A stretch of 64,000 nucleotides of DNA from CAVSWT01 sp963746735 (GTDB lineage: Bacteria > Bacteroidota > Ignavibacteria > Ignavibacteriales > Ignavibacteriaceae). The notes under the pieces are model-generated. The model saw nothing but the letters and a program-made list of their open reading frames with translations. It had not been told where the DNA came from and searched no databases. The translations under genes and the position numbers were made by a program. This document shows positions 28,975 through 39,139 of this stretch, one piece after another. The stretch is taken from NCBI GenBank assembly GCA_963746735.1, contig CAVVCO010000037.1, forward strand, positions 1-64,000, in the 5' to 3' direction. Every line of letters starts with the position of its first letter. Within the stretch, counting starts at the first letter, position 1.

Positions 28975-31866
28975 TTAAAATTTAATTTTTAATCCAAAAT
29001 TTGCAAACATACCATACCGGGATATCGATACCGGGTTATAAGTTCTTTGATTAAGACTAGTCTCATCTGTTCCGTTAAAATTAATTAAATCAAGAAAAAC
29101 TTGTGTATTATACCAGGGTAGTGCTTGTCTAATTGAAAGATCCCATCGAACTGATTTATCTGAAATAACTCGATTCTGCAGCCAGAAGTCTGCCTTCTGA
29201 AAAATATTATTTATATATACAACTGAAACTCTACCCGAAAATCCTTTATAATCGATTCCGATTGAAGAATTTAAAATATCATTAGGCTGATCTAAAAGTC
29301 TGGATTTATAAAATTCATTTACAATATTTTTTGTATAGCTTCCATCTTCTTTATAATCATAATATAGTTCACCTTTTGGATAGGATGCTTGTGAGAATAT
29401 ATGAGAATAATTAATAGAAAGTTCAATCCACGAAAAAGGCTGGGGCAAATACCAGAAATGAGTTTGCCATTCTGTTTCAATACCCCAAACATCAATTGGA
29501 ATTGGATTATTAATATAAGTGCTAAAAGTATACAATTGATTTCTCTGCGGTAAATCCGGATAAGGACTTAAATCAGTAACAAATGTTTGATTTGAAAACA
29601 CCAGGTTTTTAATTCTTTTTTTGAATCCGTCTACTGTAAATAAGCCGATTTCATTATTAAAGAATGAAAATACAAGATCATAATTTTCCGAAGTTGCCGG
29701 CTTTAAAGTAAAATTGTTGTAGGTAATGGAAGTTTGATCAATTGTATAACTTGGTGGTATAGCTGAGTATGGCGCATAATTTAATGTATTTGTATAAGCA
29801 AAATGAATCTGTAACCAGGAAAGAGGTTTGTAGATCAAATGGAGCATAGGCAGCCAGTATCCGTGAGCTTCGGTTTTAGTAGCAACTTTGTAAAGATAAT
29901 TTTGAGGGTAAGTTATTTCTACTCTGTAACCTAAATAAGTTGTAGTAAGATTTTGATAACGAACGCCAGGCAATAAAGTAATTATGTCATCAAAATTAAT
30001 CTTTGACATTAAATATCCGGCACTTCTATCTTCTGTACCATTGTAGTCAGGAATAGTTGATTGAAATTTATCATTTTTAGTAAGTTCAGGCGTCCAGTAT
30101 TGATCATAAATTAAATTTGAAATATTTATATCTACCGGATAAGAAATAGAATAATCGCCATTGAAAAAATTTCCGAATGAATAATTCTTATCGATAAAGT
30201 TTTTAATAACCGGACTGTAATTGTTGCTTTGAGATCCCCAATAGCTGCTCAGAATTTGGGAAATTGAAATTGATGGTGGTGATGCCGGGCCCGACCACTG
30301 ATTATAATTATATGATCTTTTACGGTATTGATACATACCGCCGAATTTTATATTTGCTGTAAAAAAATCAGAAACGAAATAATTAGAAATAAAATCTGCC
30401 ATTGCAGTTAATGCTCTGTCTCTAACGTAAGTTGAATTATCAGAAATTCCATTGTACCTGGCGGCATATTCATTTGGAACCGCCAGAGAGGCAAGAGCTT
30501 TAGGTGTTAATTTTGAAATATTTCCAAAATTGGATCTTTGAGAAAACGAAATAGATAAATTTTTCGGGGAAAGGCTTTCGGAATAAGCATTAGCAAGTTT
30601 CAGATCGACATTAAAAAAAGGTACCTCTTGTTTAACGCTAAAAATGTTAACAATTGAATTTAATTTATCTCGAGTATCCATTGCAGAGTAAGCTATACCA
30701 TTAGAATAAATGAATTCTCCCCTTGACACTCTTTTAATATCATATTTGGAGAAAAGATTTTTAAATTCGATTTTACCGCTAGAATATTTATAATCTAAAA
30801 CAGAAGTTAATTCTTCTCTTTCATTACTGCTGATATAATCGCCTAAGTTTACATTTGTTAGATCAGGAATTCCTAAATCGCCATGAAGTTTATCGTTTAG
30901 ATAATATGAAGCATCTAAAAAATTCCCACCGGGGTTTCTCATTTCAACAGAGCCTTCTAAAAAGAATCCTAAACTTTGCTTAAAAAAACGCTGCTGATAA
31001 GTTCCTGAAAATCTGTAATTATTATAATTGTCCTTTAAAGCATTATATCCGCCTTGCGTAATCAGTTCGAATGATGGTGAGTTTGAACTGTCAATTGACG
31101 CCTCCTTCAAATCAAAATTTACTACTCCTCCAAATACAGCGGCATCCATATCCGGCGTAATAGATTTTATAACTTCAATTCCGCCAAGTATACCTGACGA
31201 AATCATGCTTAGATTTGTGGACCTGTCTCCTACTAATGTTGATTGAGTATATTCTCCGTTAACTGCAATGTTCGGGGGAAGCTGAATTCCATCAATAGTA
31301 ATCTGATTGTATTGAGGAGCCAGGCCGCGTATAACTAGCTCAGCACCCTCTCCTCCATTACGTATCAGTGAAACCCCGGGAAGCCTAGCTGCGACATCTG
31401 CAGCATTCATATCAGGCAGCTTTTGTATATGTTCTGATGAAACTACATTCTTAATCTGCACTGCAGATAACTGCTTGTTAATTGCTTCATTTTGACCACC
31501 GTTTTGACCATTTATCGTTACTGTTTGTCCTTCAATGCTTTCAAGATTTAATTTGATTAATATTTCAATTGTTCGCCCTGCAATTAGTTTAATGCTAAGT
31601 TCATTCTTTTTATAACCCACATAAGTAGTTCTAATTGTATAATCACCAGGAGGAATATTTCGGATGATAAATTTACCTTCGTTATCACTTGCAGTTCCTA
31701 TAAGTGTACCTGCTAAAACAATATTTGCACCTGGTAAAATATCTTTTGTTGTGGAATCAATAACGGTGCCTCTCAAAGTTACGGTTTGAGCTGAGACAGC
31801 ATTTACTAAAAACAAAAATATTAGAGTAATTATTTTATTGAGAAATTTATTATTTCTCTTACGCAA
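28975..31866 (-). CDS. TonB-dependent outer-membrane receptor heading the N-glycan operon
   Basis: The 963-residue protein has a signal peptide (1-26), a carboxypeptidase-regulatory-like domain (about 29-110, GTVIDSTTKDILPGANIV to GYKKNELSI), a plug (about 125-265, PDMNAADVAARLPGVSLIR and VIRGLAPQYNQITIDGIQLP) and a long beta-barrel ending in FGLKIKF. It closely parallels the receptor at 18005-21013 but lacks that protein's Gly-rich plug insertion. It is the first gene of an apparent operon with GH18, GH130, CBM9, GH125 and GH3. The most economical reading is that it imports the oligosaccharide released by the secreted endoglycosidase. No SusD partner is encoded; the T9SS-exported GH18 takes the position that SusD would have. 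Confidence 0.9.
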   Translation of the reverse strand: MRKRNNKFLNKIITLIFLFLVNAVSAQTVTLRGTVIDSTTKDILPGANIVLAGTLIGTASDNEGKFIIRNIPPGDYTIRTTYVGYKKNELSIKLIAGRTIEILIKLNLESIEGQTVTINGQNGGQNEAINKQLSAVQIKNVVSSEHIQKLPDMNAADVAARLPGVSLIRNGGEGAELVIRGLAPQYNQITIDGIQLPPNIAVNGEYTQSTLVGDRSTNLSMISSGILGGIEVIKSITPDMDAAVFGGVVNFDLKEASIDSSNSPSFELITQGGYNALKDNYNNYRFSGTYQQRFFKQSLGFFLEGSVEMRNPGGNFLDASYYLNDKLHGDLGIPDLTNVNLGDYISSNEREELTSVLDYKYSSGKIEFKNLFSKYDIKRVSRGEFIYSNGIAYSAMDTRDKLNSIVNIFSVKQEVPFFNVDLKLANAYSESLSPKNLSISFSQRSNFGNISKLTPKALASLAVPNEYAARYNGISDNSTYVRDRALTAMADFISNYFVSDFFTANIKFGGMYQYRKRSYNYNQWSGPASPPSISISQILSSYWGSQSNNYSPVIKNFIDKNYSFGNFFNGDYSISYPVDINISNLIYDQYWTPELTKNDKFQSTIPDYNGTEDRSAGYLMSKINFDDIITLLPGVRYQNLTTTYLGYRVEITYPQNYLYKVATKTEAHGYWLPMLHLIYKPLSWLQIHFAYTNTLNYAPYSAIPPSYTIDQTSITYNNFTLKPATSENYDLVFSFFNNEIGLFTVDGFKKRIKNLVFSNQTFVTDLSPYPDLPQRNQLYTFSTYINNPIPIDVWGIETEWQTHFWYLPQPFSWIELSINYSHIFSQASYPKGELYYDYKEDGSYTKNIVNEFYKSRLLDQPNDILNSSIGIDYKGFSGRVSVVYINNIFQKADFWLQNRVISDKSVRWDLSIRQALPWYNTQVFLDLINFNGTDETSLNQRTYNPVSISRYGMFANFGLKIKF

Positions 31867-32028
31867 GAGAATGCCTCATTAGAAAGTGTTCTATTGAATT
31901 AAAGTACTATTAGCAGAGATTTTTTCTTTGGCCAATTTAATTTTGTGTGCATATAGAATTACTTTCAACAAGAACTGTATTAGTTTGAAATTTAATAGAA
32001 GATCTTTTTTTTATTTAAAAGTATTTTA

Positions 32029-34455
32029 TTAAATAGAGTTTTCTAATCCTATATTTTGATTGACTAAAGGCATCGATTCTTTACCCATCACAATTTTAAC
32101 ATAGCAGACTTCTTTTTTAGAAATAGGAAGAATATTTTTCTCAATATCAATCCCGTCAACATTTATCGAACTTAATCCATGTTCAATTGAATTTGGATTT
32201 TCAACTTCAATGATATATTTAGTTCCTCTAAATATTCTTTCTACTTTAAAGTTTTTCCAGCTAGATGGGATTACAGGATCAACTAATAATCCTTGATACG
32301 TAGCTCTTACTCCTAAAATATAATCAAAAGCAATTCTATACATCCAGGAAGCTGTTCCTGTTTGCCATGAGTGGCTTGCTTTACCTCCGCTTTCATGTTC
32401 ATCACTTGTTATATATTGTGAATAAACATATGGTTCAGCCTGGTAAATATCCGAGTCGATCCTATTTGGTAATAAATTTTTAAAATATTCGAATGCCTGA
32501 TTGCCCCTTCCCATCATACATTCAGCTTGAATAAGCCATGTATTCGGGTGATTAAATACCGCAGCATTTTCTTTTTTGCCGGCAACGCATCTTGTAATTA
32601 ATCCGATATTAGGATCAATTTCTCTAAAGGCCGGAGCGCATATTTTAGGTCCGAATTCAGAATCAAGATGTTTCTTAGCAGAATCAAGCGCTGATATTAA
32701 TCTTTCTTTATCTGGAAGATTAGCCAATACAGGCCAGCTTTGTGTATTGATAAAAATTTTCCCATACTTATTTTCTTTAGAACCGATCTTAATATCATTA
32801 GCTCCAAACGCCCTGATATACCATTCGCCATCCCAGCAATGCTGATCAATACTTTTGCTAATTAAATCACGTAGTTTCTCAACCTGGTTATCATATATGC
32901 GCAAATTAGTTAAAAGCTCTATCAGCTTATTGAGCATAGCAACATAGAACATTGCACCCCATACACTTTCACCGCCGTCGTCCCCGCCTATATAATCAAG
33001 GGTATCATTCCAATCGCCCCTGCCGAAAACAGGAAGGTTATGTTTTGCCAGATTATTTTTTACAAAATTAACAACCGCAAAAAGATGTTCAAGTATATTG
33101 CCTTCCTTATTATCTGCAAAAGGCGCAACTTCATCAAGAATAGACAAGTCACCGGTCTCTTTGATATAATCTGTAACGGCTAAAATAAACCAAACAGGGT
33201 CATCACAATGTTTGGTTAATTCACCATGCCCATCTTCATTATAAAAATGATGATATGCCCTGCCGTCACTAAACATTTGCCGCGCTAAAAATAAAATTCT
33301 TTCCTTCGCTTTTTGAGGCTGTGATATAGTTACTGCGATTACATCTTGCGAGGTGTCTCTAAATCCAAAACCACGACTGATTCCCCAATAATAAAAACTT
33401 GCTACTCTTCCAATATCAAAAGCAACTTTTGCCTGGTAGGGAATCCAATAATTCATAAAAACATTTACTTCTGAATCCGGTGATTCAGCTGATGTATAAG
33501 CGAAGAAATTGTCCCATTTAATTTTTATATCATTTAATGCCCGGCTTATTACATCTTTATCATTGAATAAACTAGGGAGTAAATTTTTCTTTTCTTCAAA
33601 TTCATTTTTTGGAATAACACCTAAAGAAAAAATTATGTCTTTTGTTTCACCCGCTTCTAATTCTATATCAATTTGAAGTGCACCAACAGTATTCCCAAAA
33701 TCAGTATCTTTGTTTGATAAAATTCCTGTTTCAATTGCTTCCGGATTATTTTCATTTCTATATAATCCTATAAAACGTTCGCGTAAAGTTTCGTAATTAA
33801 CTACCGGCTGATTAACTGTAAAATATGCCCATTGGTCCCACTCTTGATTTTCCTGCTGCTGAGTTCCACTTGATTGAGTTACCCAATAAGTTTTTGTTGC
33901 AAAGATTGAGTTTGTTTTTTTGTCAAAAAAAACTCTATTAAAATGCTGGTCATCGCATTGGTTAATTATATCAATTAAACCGTGGCCAAGAGCGAATTCA
34001 ACATAGCCGAAAAGTGAGAGGTGACGTTTTTTATTAGATTTGTTTGTGACAGTTGCTTTCCAAATTTCACGATTGTCATCCAACGGAACAAAATAAAGTA
34101 CGGATGATTCAATATCGTTTATTTTTGATTCAATTTTTGTATAACCAAACCCATGAATTGCTTTATAACTTTCAGGATTTTTGCCAACCGGCTGCCAGCT
34201 TAAGCTCCAGATTTCCTTAGTGTCATTATCTTTTACATAAATATATTTGCCCGGCCTATCCGGGGGAACATCATTAATTCGATACCTCGTAATTCTTCCA
34301 TGAAGCGGGTTTTTGAAATAGCTGATACCACCGCTGTTATTTGAAATTGTCGCAAAATAATTTTCGTTATAAATATAATTTATCCACGGGGTGGGTGTTT
34401 TAACATTGGTTATTATGAATTCTTTGCCGTCTTTAGAAAAGTAGCCATACTTCAT
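32029..34455 (-). CDS. GH94 disaccharide phosphorylase
   Basis: I place the start at 34455: GGAGA lies 6 bases upstream, and the product then begins MKYGYFSKDGKEFIIT, like most cellobiose and N,N'-diacetylchitobiose phosphorylases. At about 808 residues it has the family's usual length. Seen are the N-terminal beta-sandwich (PTPWINYIYN), the catalytic Asp in GRGDWNDTLDYIG, RDTSQD in the barrel (phosphate-site region) and the HSWQTGTASWM stretch. There is no signal peptide. GH94 enzymes split beta-linked disaccharides with phosphate. Cellobiose and chitobiose are both possible; sequence motifs alone do not decide. It is too short for the known 1,2-beta-oligoglucan phosphorylases. The gene is flanked by 387 and 162 bases of non-coding DNA, so it may be transcribed alone. 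Confidence 0.85.
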   Translation of the reverse strand: MKYGYFSKDGKEFIITNVKTPTPWINYIYNENYFATISNNSGGISYFKNPLHGRITRYRINDVPPDRPGKYIYVKDNDTKEIWSLSWQPVGKNPESYKAIHGFGYTKIESKINDIESSVLYFVPLDDNREIWKATVTNKSNKKRHLSLFGYVEFALGHGLIDIINQCDDQHFNRVFFDKKTNSIFATKTYWVTQSSGTQQQENQEWDQWAYFTVNQPVVNYETLRERFIGLYRNENNPEAIETGILSNKDTDFGNTVGALQIDIELEAGETKDIIFSLGVIPKNEFEEKKNLLPSLFNDKDVISRALNDIKIKWDNFFAYTSAESPDSEVNVFMNYWIPYQAKVAFDIGRVASFYYWGISRGFGFRDTSQDVIAVTISQPQKAKERILFLARQMFSDGRAYHHFYNEDGHGELTKHCDDPVWFILAVTDYIKETGDLSILDEVAPFADNKEGNILEHLFAVVNFVKNNLAKHNLPVFGRGDWNDTLDYIGGDDGGESVWGAMFYVAMLNKLIELLTNLRIYDNQVEKLRDLISKSIDQHCWDGEWYIRAFGANDIKIGSKENKYGKIFINTQSWPVLANLPDKERLISALDSAKKHLDSEFGPKICAPAFREIDPNIGLITRCVAGKKENAAVFNHPNTWLIQAECMMGRGNQAFEYFKNLLPNRIDSDIYQAEPYVYSQYITSDEHESGGKASHSWQTGTASWMYRIAFDYILGVRATYQGLLVDPVIPSSWKNFKVERIFRGTKYIIEVENPNSIEHGLSSINVDGIDIEKNILPISKKEVCYVKIVMGKESMPLVNQNIGLENSI

Positions 34456-34461
34456 ATCTTT

Positions 34462-34466
34462 TCTCC
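34462..34466 (-). promoter_or_regulatory. Ribosome-binding site fixing the GH94 start
   Basis: GGAGA on the minus strand stands 6 bases before the ATG at 34455. This rejects a 14-residue longer version starting at 34497. Confidence 0.7.
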
Positions 34467-34842
34467 ACTGAAAAATTAAGCATCTATTCCTTCTCAATTA
34501 AAAATCAAAATATGACTATGGTGTACATTCCCTGTCAATTTGTTTTCAAGAAAATTTAATTTTAATGAAAACTCTAAATTTTGAGAAGTTTAAAATTTAA
34601 GATATTGTTTATTTTTTTCTAAAATTAACTGAGGTACAACTTATGTTATCCTAAATTAAAAGGCAAATTTTATTTATCAAATTCTTGCCAAAATCGAGTA
34701 TTATTGTTCGGAATGAAAAGAAGTTTATTTCTTATTGAAATTATCATTAAGAGAAGTAAATAATTATCAATTATTAGTGAGTAATTTTGATACAAAAATT
34801 TAATTGATTTTTCGGATTAACTTAAGGAAAGACGTTCGGATT
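34467..34842. other. Intergenic region between ROK regulator and GH94 gene
   Basis: About 380 bases with no open frame. It should hold the GH94 promoter on the minus strand. An AT-only inverted repeat, TAAATTTT at 34575-34582 and AAAATTTA at 34592-34599, could be an operator for the adjacent ROK regulator, whose family tends to bind AT-rich palindromes. In DNA this AT-rich such repeats also occur by chance. Confidence 0.3.
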
Positions 34843-36045
34843 TTATCGAACCGTTGGAAGGCGAAAATAATTTTCTAAAATTAAAGAAGCAGCACCTACA
34901 GCTACTGAAAACTGATGATATTTATCAATTGTAATATTAAGAGTATTACAAGTGATAGATAATACTTTCATTTCTAAAACTTTTCTAATTGATTCTACTA
35001 AAACTTCTTCTTGTTCAGAAATAATTCCAGTAATAATTAATGTATCCGGGTTTAAGAGAGCAACTGCAGGTGCAATCGTTTGGCCAACTACATTTCCAAT
35101 CATAGAAAAAACAAGTTTGGCAATTTCGTCACCTTGTTTTGCAGCATCCAGTAATATATTTATATCAATGGATTCAAATGAAGACATATATTTTTTTAAA
35201 ATATCACTTTCAATAAATTTACTTCTAACAGTAGATAGAATTTCTTTTAAGGTTGGCAGATAAGGATACAATTCTCCGGCACAATATGAAGCCCCTCGAT
35301 AAAGTTCACCATTAATAACAATTCCAATACCAAGCCCGCTTACATTTTGATCTATTTCGACTAAAATGGTAAGGTAGTTTTGTTTGGTTTTATCATTCCC
35401 ATTCCATTTTAGCCCAACTGCTGCAGCGTTTGCATTATTTTCAATAATAACAGGAAAGGGAAGATCATTTAATTTTTCCAGTAGTGGGAAGTTCATTTCA
35501 GGCAGAACGCTTGACATTGCAACTATACCTTTTTCATAATCAACAATTCCTGCAAATGCAATTCCAAGACCTAAAATTTTATCTCTATCAACATTATTTT
35601 CAACTATAACTTCTTCAACTACTTTTTTAATTGTTATGGCTAATTCATCAACAGTTCTGCCGATTTCTAATTTCAAAATTTTTTTTGCGATAATACTGCC
35701 GCTGAAATCAAGTATAACTGAGGTCATTTCTCCAACTTCAATGTCTAAACCAATTACATATGCAGCTTCTTTGTTTAGTGTCCACATATAAGGTTTTTTA
35801 CCGCCTTTTTCTGTGGAGTCACCTTTACCATAAAATGATACTAGTGATTTTGAAGATAATTCTTTCAAAATATTGAAAATTGTGGAAGGACGCATCCCGG
35901 TAATTTTAACCAGGGCTGAACTGGAAATTATTTCATGTTCCTGAATTACTTTCAGCACAAGTTGTTCATTAATATCTTTAACAACTCTGGCGTGGAATGA
36001 AAGCAATTTTTTTTCAGTCAATTTATTTAATTTTTTATTTTTCAA
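34843..36045 (-). CDS. ROK-family transcriptional regulator (NagC/XylR type)
   Basis: The 400-residue protein has an N-terminal winged helix-turn-helix (about residues 20-85, SSSALVKITGMRPSTIFNIL as the recognition unit). A ROK sugar-kinase-like domain follows, with IGLDIEVGEMTSVILD, GLGIAFAGIVD and IIENNANAAAVG. The zinc motif CxCGxxGC of ROK kinases is missing: the corresponding region reads CAGELYPYLPT. That pattern fits a sugar-sensing repressor rather than an enzyme. It lies 35 bases downstream of GH92 at the end of the symporter-hydrolase-GH92 operon and probably controls nearby genes in response to a released sugar or its phosphate. The ligand is unknown; mannose or GlcNAc derivatives would fit the neighbourhood. 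Confidence 0.85.
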   Translation of the reverse strand: MKNKKLNKLTEKKLLSFHARVVKDINEQLVLKVIQEHEIISSSALVKITGMRPSTIFNILKELSSKSLVSFYGKGDSTEKGGKKPYMWTLNKEAAYVIGLDIEVGEMTSVILDFSGSIIAKKILKLEIGRTVDELAITIKKVVEEVIVENNVDRDKILGLGIAFAGIVDYEKGIVAMSSVLPEMNFPLLEKLNDLPFPVIIENNANAAAVGLKWNGNDKTKQNYLTILVEIDQNVSGLGIGIVINGELYRGASYCAGELYPYLPTLKEILSTVRSKFIESDILKKYMSSFESIDINILLDAAKQGDEIAKLVFSMIGNVVGQTIAPAVALLNPDTLIITGIISEQEEVLVESIRKVLEMKVLSITCNTLNITIDKYHQFSVAVGAASLILENYFRLPTVR

Positions 36046-36080
36046 ATTATAAAATAATAAATCTTGATGAATATTTAATA

Positions 36081-39068
36081 TTATTTAATTGTAATTTCAT
36101 CAACAAAAAGCCAGGCTTTACTGCCGGCTGCTACATGCCAAGAAGGGCAAACCCCAACATTTTTAGCAACAACCTTCACATAACGTGCTTCAGTATTGTC
36201 AAGTTTTTTATCAAAATCTTTAATGCCAGGTTCACTATGTGCCCGATCATCTATGTTAAAAGTATCAAATACTTTCGTAAAGTTTTTACCATCTGAAGAA
36301 ATATAATAATCTATTTCTGCCGGGTAGAAAATCCAGGACCCGGTATTTTGTAAAAATGATACATTGATTAAAGATATTTTTTCTTCTTTGCCAAGATCAA
36401 CAACAGCATTCAAATCATTTCCTTCATAACCTTGCCAGGCGTCAGTATGAAAATTTATGGTTCCTTTTATTCCATCAATTAATCCTAAAGCGCCTCCGCC
36501 TGGATAGGAGTGATGAAACTGAGTGTTAAGGATAATTGATCTGCCCTCAGGAATTTTATTGAATCTAGACGTAACCACTTTACTAAAAATTCCACCATTA
36601 TAGCAAACTGATTTTAATTCTCCTGATTGATTAAACAAAATTGGGGTTGCATATTCATTTTTCATTTCTTTCGGATCAGAGCCATCAGTTGTATAATAAA
36701 TTTTTGAAGAGTTATCAATTGAAGATAAACCAACTAGTACAGAATCTTTAAAGACCCGATCACCTGTTGTAAGATAGGGAACAGTTACAAAAGGGTTATT
36801 GATAAAGGAAGTTGGACGTGAAGAAATTGTAGTTCCCCAATTTCCAGGTTCAGACCCCATATCAAAAACAATTTCACCACCATTAACAATATCCGAATAT
36901 TTAATGTACGAATAAGGATAATCTTTTCCGTTTAATTTAGCAGATTGAATATAAAAATTCTTGTCGGATAAATTATTTGCTTTAATGGTGAATTTCTTAT
37001 TACCGCCTGTATTTATTGTAACTTCATCAAAATTTGGAGTGCCGATTACAAAAATATCAGTACCGGGTGTAACTTGATATAATCCAACTGCACTTAAAAT
37101 ATACCATGCCGACATTTGACCGCAATCTTCATTTCCACACAATCCATCAGCTTTATCAGTATATAAAGTATTTACAATTTGATGAACCAATTTTTGTGTT
37201 TTCCATGGTTGTCCGGCATAATTATATAAATATGCCATGTGATGACTGGGTTCATTGCCCTGCGCATACTGTCCAATCATTCCTGTAATATCGGATTGAA
37301 ATCTACCGGTTAGCTTGGGGTTAGTTGTAAAGAGCTCATCAAGTTTTGAAATAAATTTTTCATCACCACCAATTAATTTGATTAATCCATTTATATCCTG
37401 CGGGACAAAAAAACTGTACTGCCAGGCATTGGCTTCAGTATAATCGCCGCTTACGGAAAATGGATCAAAGGGAACAACCCATTTACCGTTCTTTTTGCCC
37501 CGCATTAAATCTGAGGTAGGATCAAATACATTGGAATAAAATTTTGCTCTATCAATGAAATATTTATAATCGTCTTCTTTGCCAAGTGCCTTTGCCATTT
37601 TAGCAATACACCAGTCATCATAGGAATAAGCCAGAGTTTTTGAAACGCTCTCGCTTTCAAGGTCTGCCGGAATGTAGCCCATTTCTTTATAATATTTTAA
37701 TCCAAGATGATCTTGCATAGCACTTTTTTTCATCGCTTCAAATGCTTCTTCAGCGTCAAAATCATTTATGCCTTTAAAGTAAGCATCAACAATTACCGGA
37801 ATTGAATGATAGCCAATCATAGTCCCGGTTTCATTAGAAGCTAATTCCCATACAGGCAGAAGTCCGCTTTCTTTATATTTAGCAATCAATGCTCTAACCA
37901 TGTCAAGATCTTTTTGCTTTTCAATCAAAGTGAATAACGGATGCTCTGCTCTAAATGTATCCCATAAAGAAAAAACAGTGTACATTTCATGGTTTGTTAA
38001 AGTGTGGATTTTTTTATCCATTCCGATATAATTACCATCAACATCAGAAAAAATATTTGGAGTTAACAAGGCATGATACAAAGCAGTATAATAAATTATT
38101 TTATCCTTTTTACTTTTTGTTTTAACTGAAATGAGTGATAATTCTTTTTCCCAGGCATCTGCAGCCTGCTTTTTAATTTTATCAAAATTCCATCCGGGTA
38201 TTTCAGCTTGTAAATTTTTCTTAGCGCCTTCCAGGCTTGCAGCTGAAATTCCAACTTTAATCAATACAGCTTCATTTGATGACGTGCTGTATTGAACATA
38301 TGCTTTTAAATTTTCTCCTTTTGCATTAGATTCTTTTTGAATATTTTTTCCATCCTGAACTATACCAAATGATTTAAATGGTTTTGAAAACTCAGCATAA
38401 AAATAGATGCAATGATCTTTAGCCCATCCGGTTGAACGTCTGTAACCTTCAATTGTTTTATTATCAACTATTTTAATTTCTGAGTCAGTTGTTTTGTCTT
38501 GAATACCATGAACAAGGTCAATAATAATATTTGAATTTTCTGTTTTAGGGAAAATATATTTATGAAATCCGGCTCGTGTAGTTGCGGTCAATTCAACTTT
38601 TATTTTGTAGTCGTCAAGAAATACAGAATAGTATCCTGCTTTTGCTATTTCATTTTTATGACTGAACCTTGAACGATATCCTAAGTCCGGGTCAGCTTTA
38701 GTTCCGGGCTCAGTTAAAAGTTTTCCAGTTGTCGGCATAAAAAGAATATCACCATAATCTCCAACTCCCGTACCGCTTAGATGTGTATGACTAAAGCCCA
38801 GTAATGTGTTGTCGGAATAATGATAACCGGAACACCAATCCCAGCCTTCAATATCAGTATCAGGACTTAGCTGCACCATTCCGTGGGGAAGGGAAGCCCC
38901 AGGGAATGTGTGCCCGTGTCCATCCGTTCCTATCATTGGATCAACATAGTCAGTTAATTTATTTTGTGCCGAAATATTGATACTTAAAATTGAAATTAGA
39001 AAAATGTAAAAGCCTATTTTTATTGATGACAAACTTTCACATTTTATTGCACTAGGATTTTCTCTCAT
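36081..39068 (-). CDS. GH92 alpha-mannosidase with Fn3-associated and discoidin-like C-terminal modules
   Basis: The 995-residue secreted protein has its signal peptide after a 16-residue N-terminal extension (IGFYIFLISILSINISAQ). The GH92 domain (about 35-735) shows TFPGASLPHGMVQLSPDT, HLSGTGVGDYGDILFMP, GNEPSHHMAYLYNYAG and GNEDCGQMSAWYILSA. GH92 enzymes are calcium-dependent exo-alpha-mannosidases, mostly alpha-1,2, -1,3 or -1,6 on N-glycans. After the enzyme come a small Fn3-associated/chitobiase-like domain (IYYTTDGSDPKEMKNEYAT) and a discoidin-like module (DLNAVVDLGKEEKIS to CPSWHVAAGSKAWLFVDEI). That last module recurs on three other enzymes of this window and may tether them to a common glycan. 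The gene lies 71 bases after an alpha/beta hydrolase and 35 before the ROK regulator. Linkage preference cannot be read with confidence. Confidence 0.9.
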   Translation of the reverse strand: MRENPSAIKCESLSSIKIGFYIFLISILSINISAQNKLTDYVDPMIGTDGHGHTFPGASLPHGMVQLSPDTDIEGWDWCSGYHYSDNTLLGFSHTHLSGTGVGDYGDILFMPTTGKLLTEPGTKADPDLGYRSRFSHKNEIAKAGYYSVFLDDYKIKVELTATTRAGFHKYIFPKTENSNIIIDLVHGIQDKTTDSEIKIVDNKTIEGYRRSTGWAKDHCIYFYAEFSKPFKSFGIVQDGKNIQKESNAKGENLKAYVQYSTSSNEAVLIKVGISAASLEGAKKNLQAEIPGWNFDKIKKQAADAWEKELSLISVKTKSKKDKIIYYTALYHALLTPNIFSDVDGNYIGMDKKIHTLTNHEMYTVFSLWDTFRAEHPLFTLIEKQKDLDMVRALIAKYKESGLLPVWELASNETGTMIGYHSIPVIVDAYFKGINDFDAEEAFEAMKKSAMQDHLGLKYYKEMGYIPADLESESVSKTLAYSYDDWCIAKMAKALGKEDDYKYFIDRAKFYSNVFDPTSDLMRGKKNGKWVVPFDPFSVSGDYTEANAWQYSFFVPQDINGLIKLIGGDEKFISKLDELFTTNPKLTGRFQSDITGMIGQYAQGNEPSHHMAYLYNYAGQPWKTQKLVHQIVNTLYTDKADGLCGNEDCGQMSAWYILSAVGLYQVTPGTDIFVIGTPNFDEVTINTGGNKKFTIKANNLSDKNFYIQSAKLNGKDYPYSYIKYSDIVNGGEIVFDMGSEPGNWGTTISSRPTSFINNPFVTVPYLTTGDRVFKDSVLVGLSSIDNSSKIYYTTDGSDPKEMKNEYATPILFNQSGELKSVCYNGGIFSKVVTSRFNKIPEGRSIILNTQFHHSYPGGGALGLIDGIKGTINFHTDAWQGYEGNDLNAVVDLGKEEKISLINVSFLQNTGSWIFYPAEIDYYISSDGKNFTKVFDTFNIDDRAHSEPGIKDFDKKLDNTEARYVKVVAKNVGVCPSWHVAAGSKAWLFVDEITIK

Positions 39069-39139
39069 AAAATTTCCCTTATAAGCTTTTCATTATGAAA
39101 ATGGTTTTTATAAAATTTAAATCTCTTTTTAATTATTCT

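Noticed and set aside
18005..31866. SusC/SusD-type polysaccharide utilisation loci
   Set aside because: Both receptors lack an adjacent SusD, and their plug motifs resemble sugar-type TonB receptors rather than SusC, so the term is not used for them.
34575..34599. AT-only inverted repeat as a definite ROK operator
   Set aside because: The repeat is only eight bases per arm with no G or C. In DNA this AT-rich it may be chance, so it is mentioned only in the gap entry.
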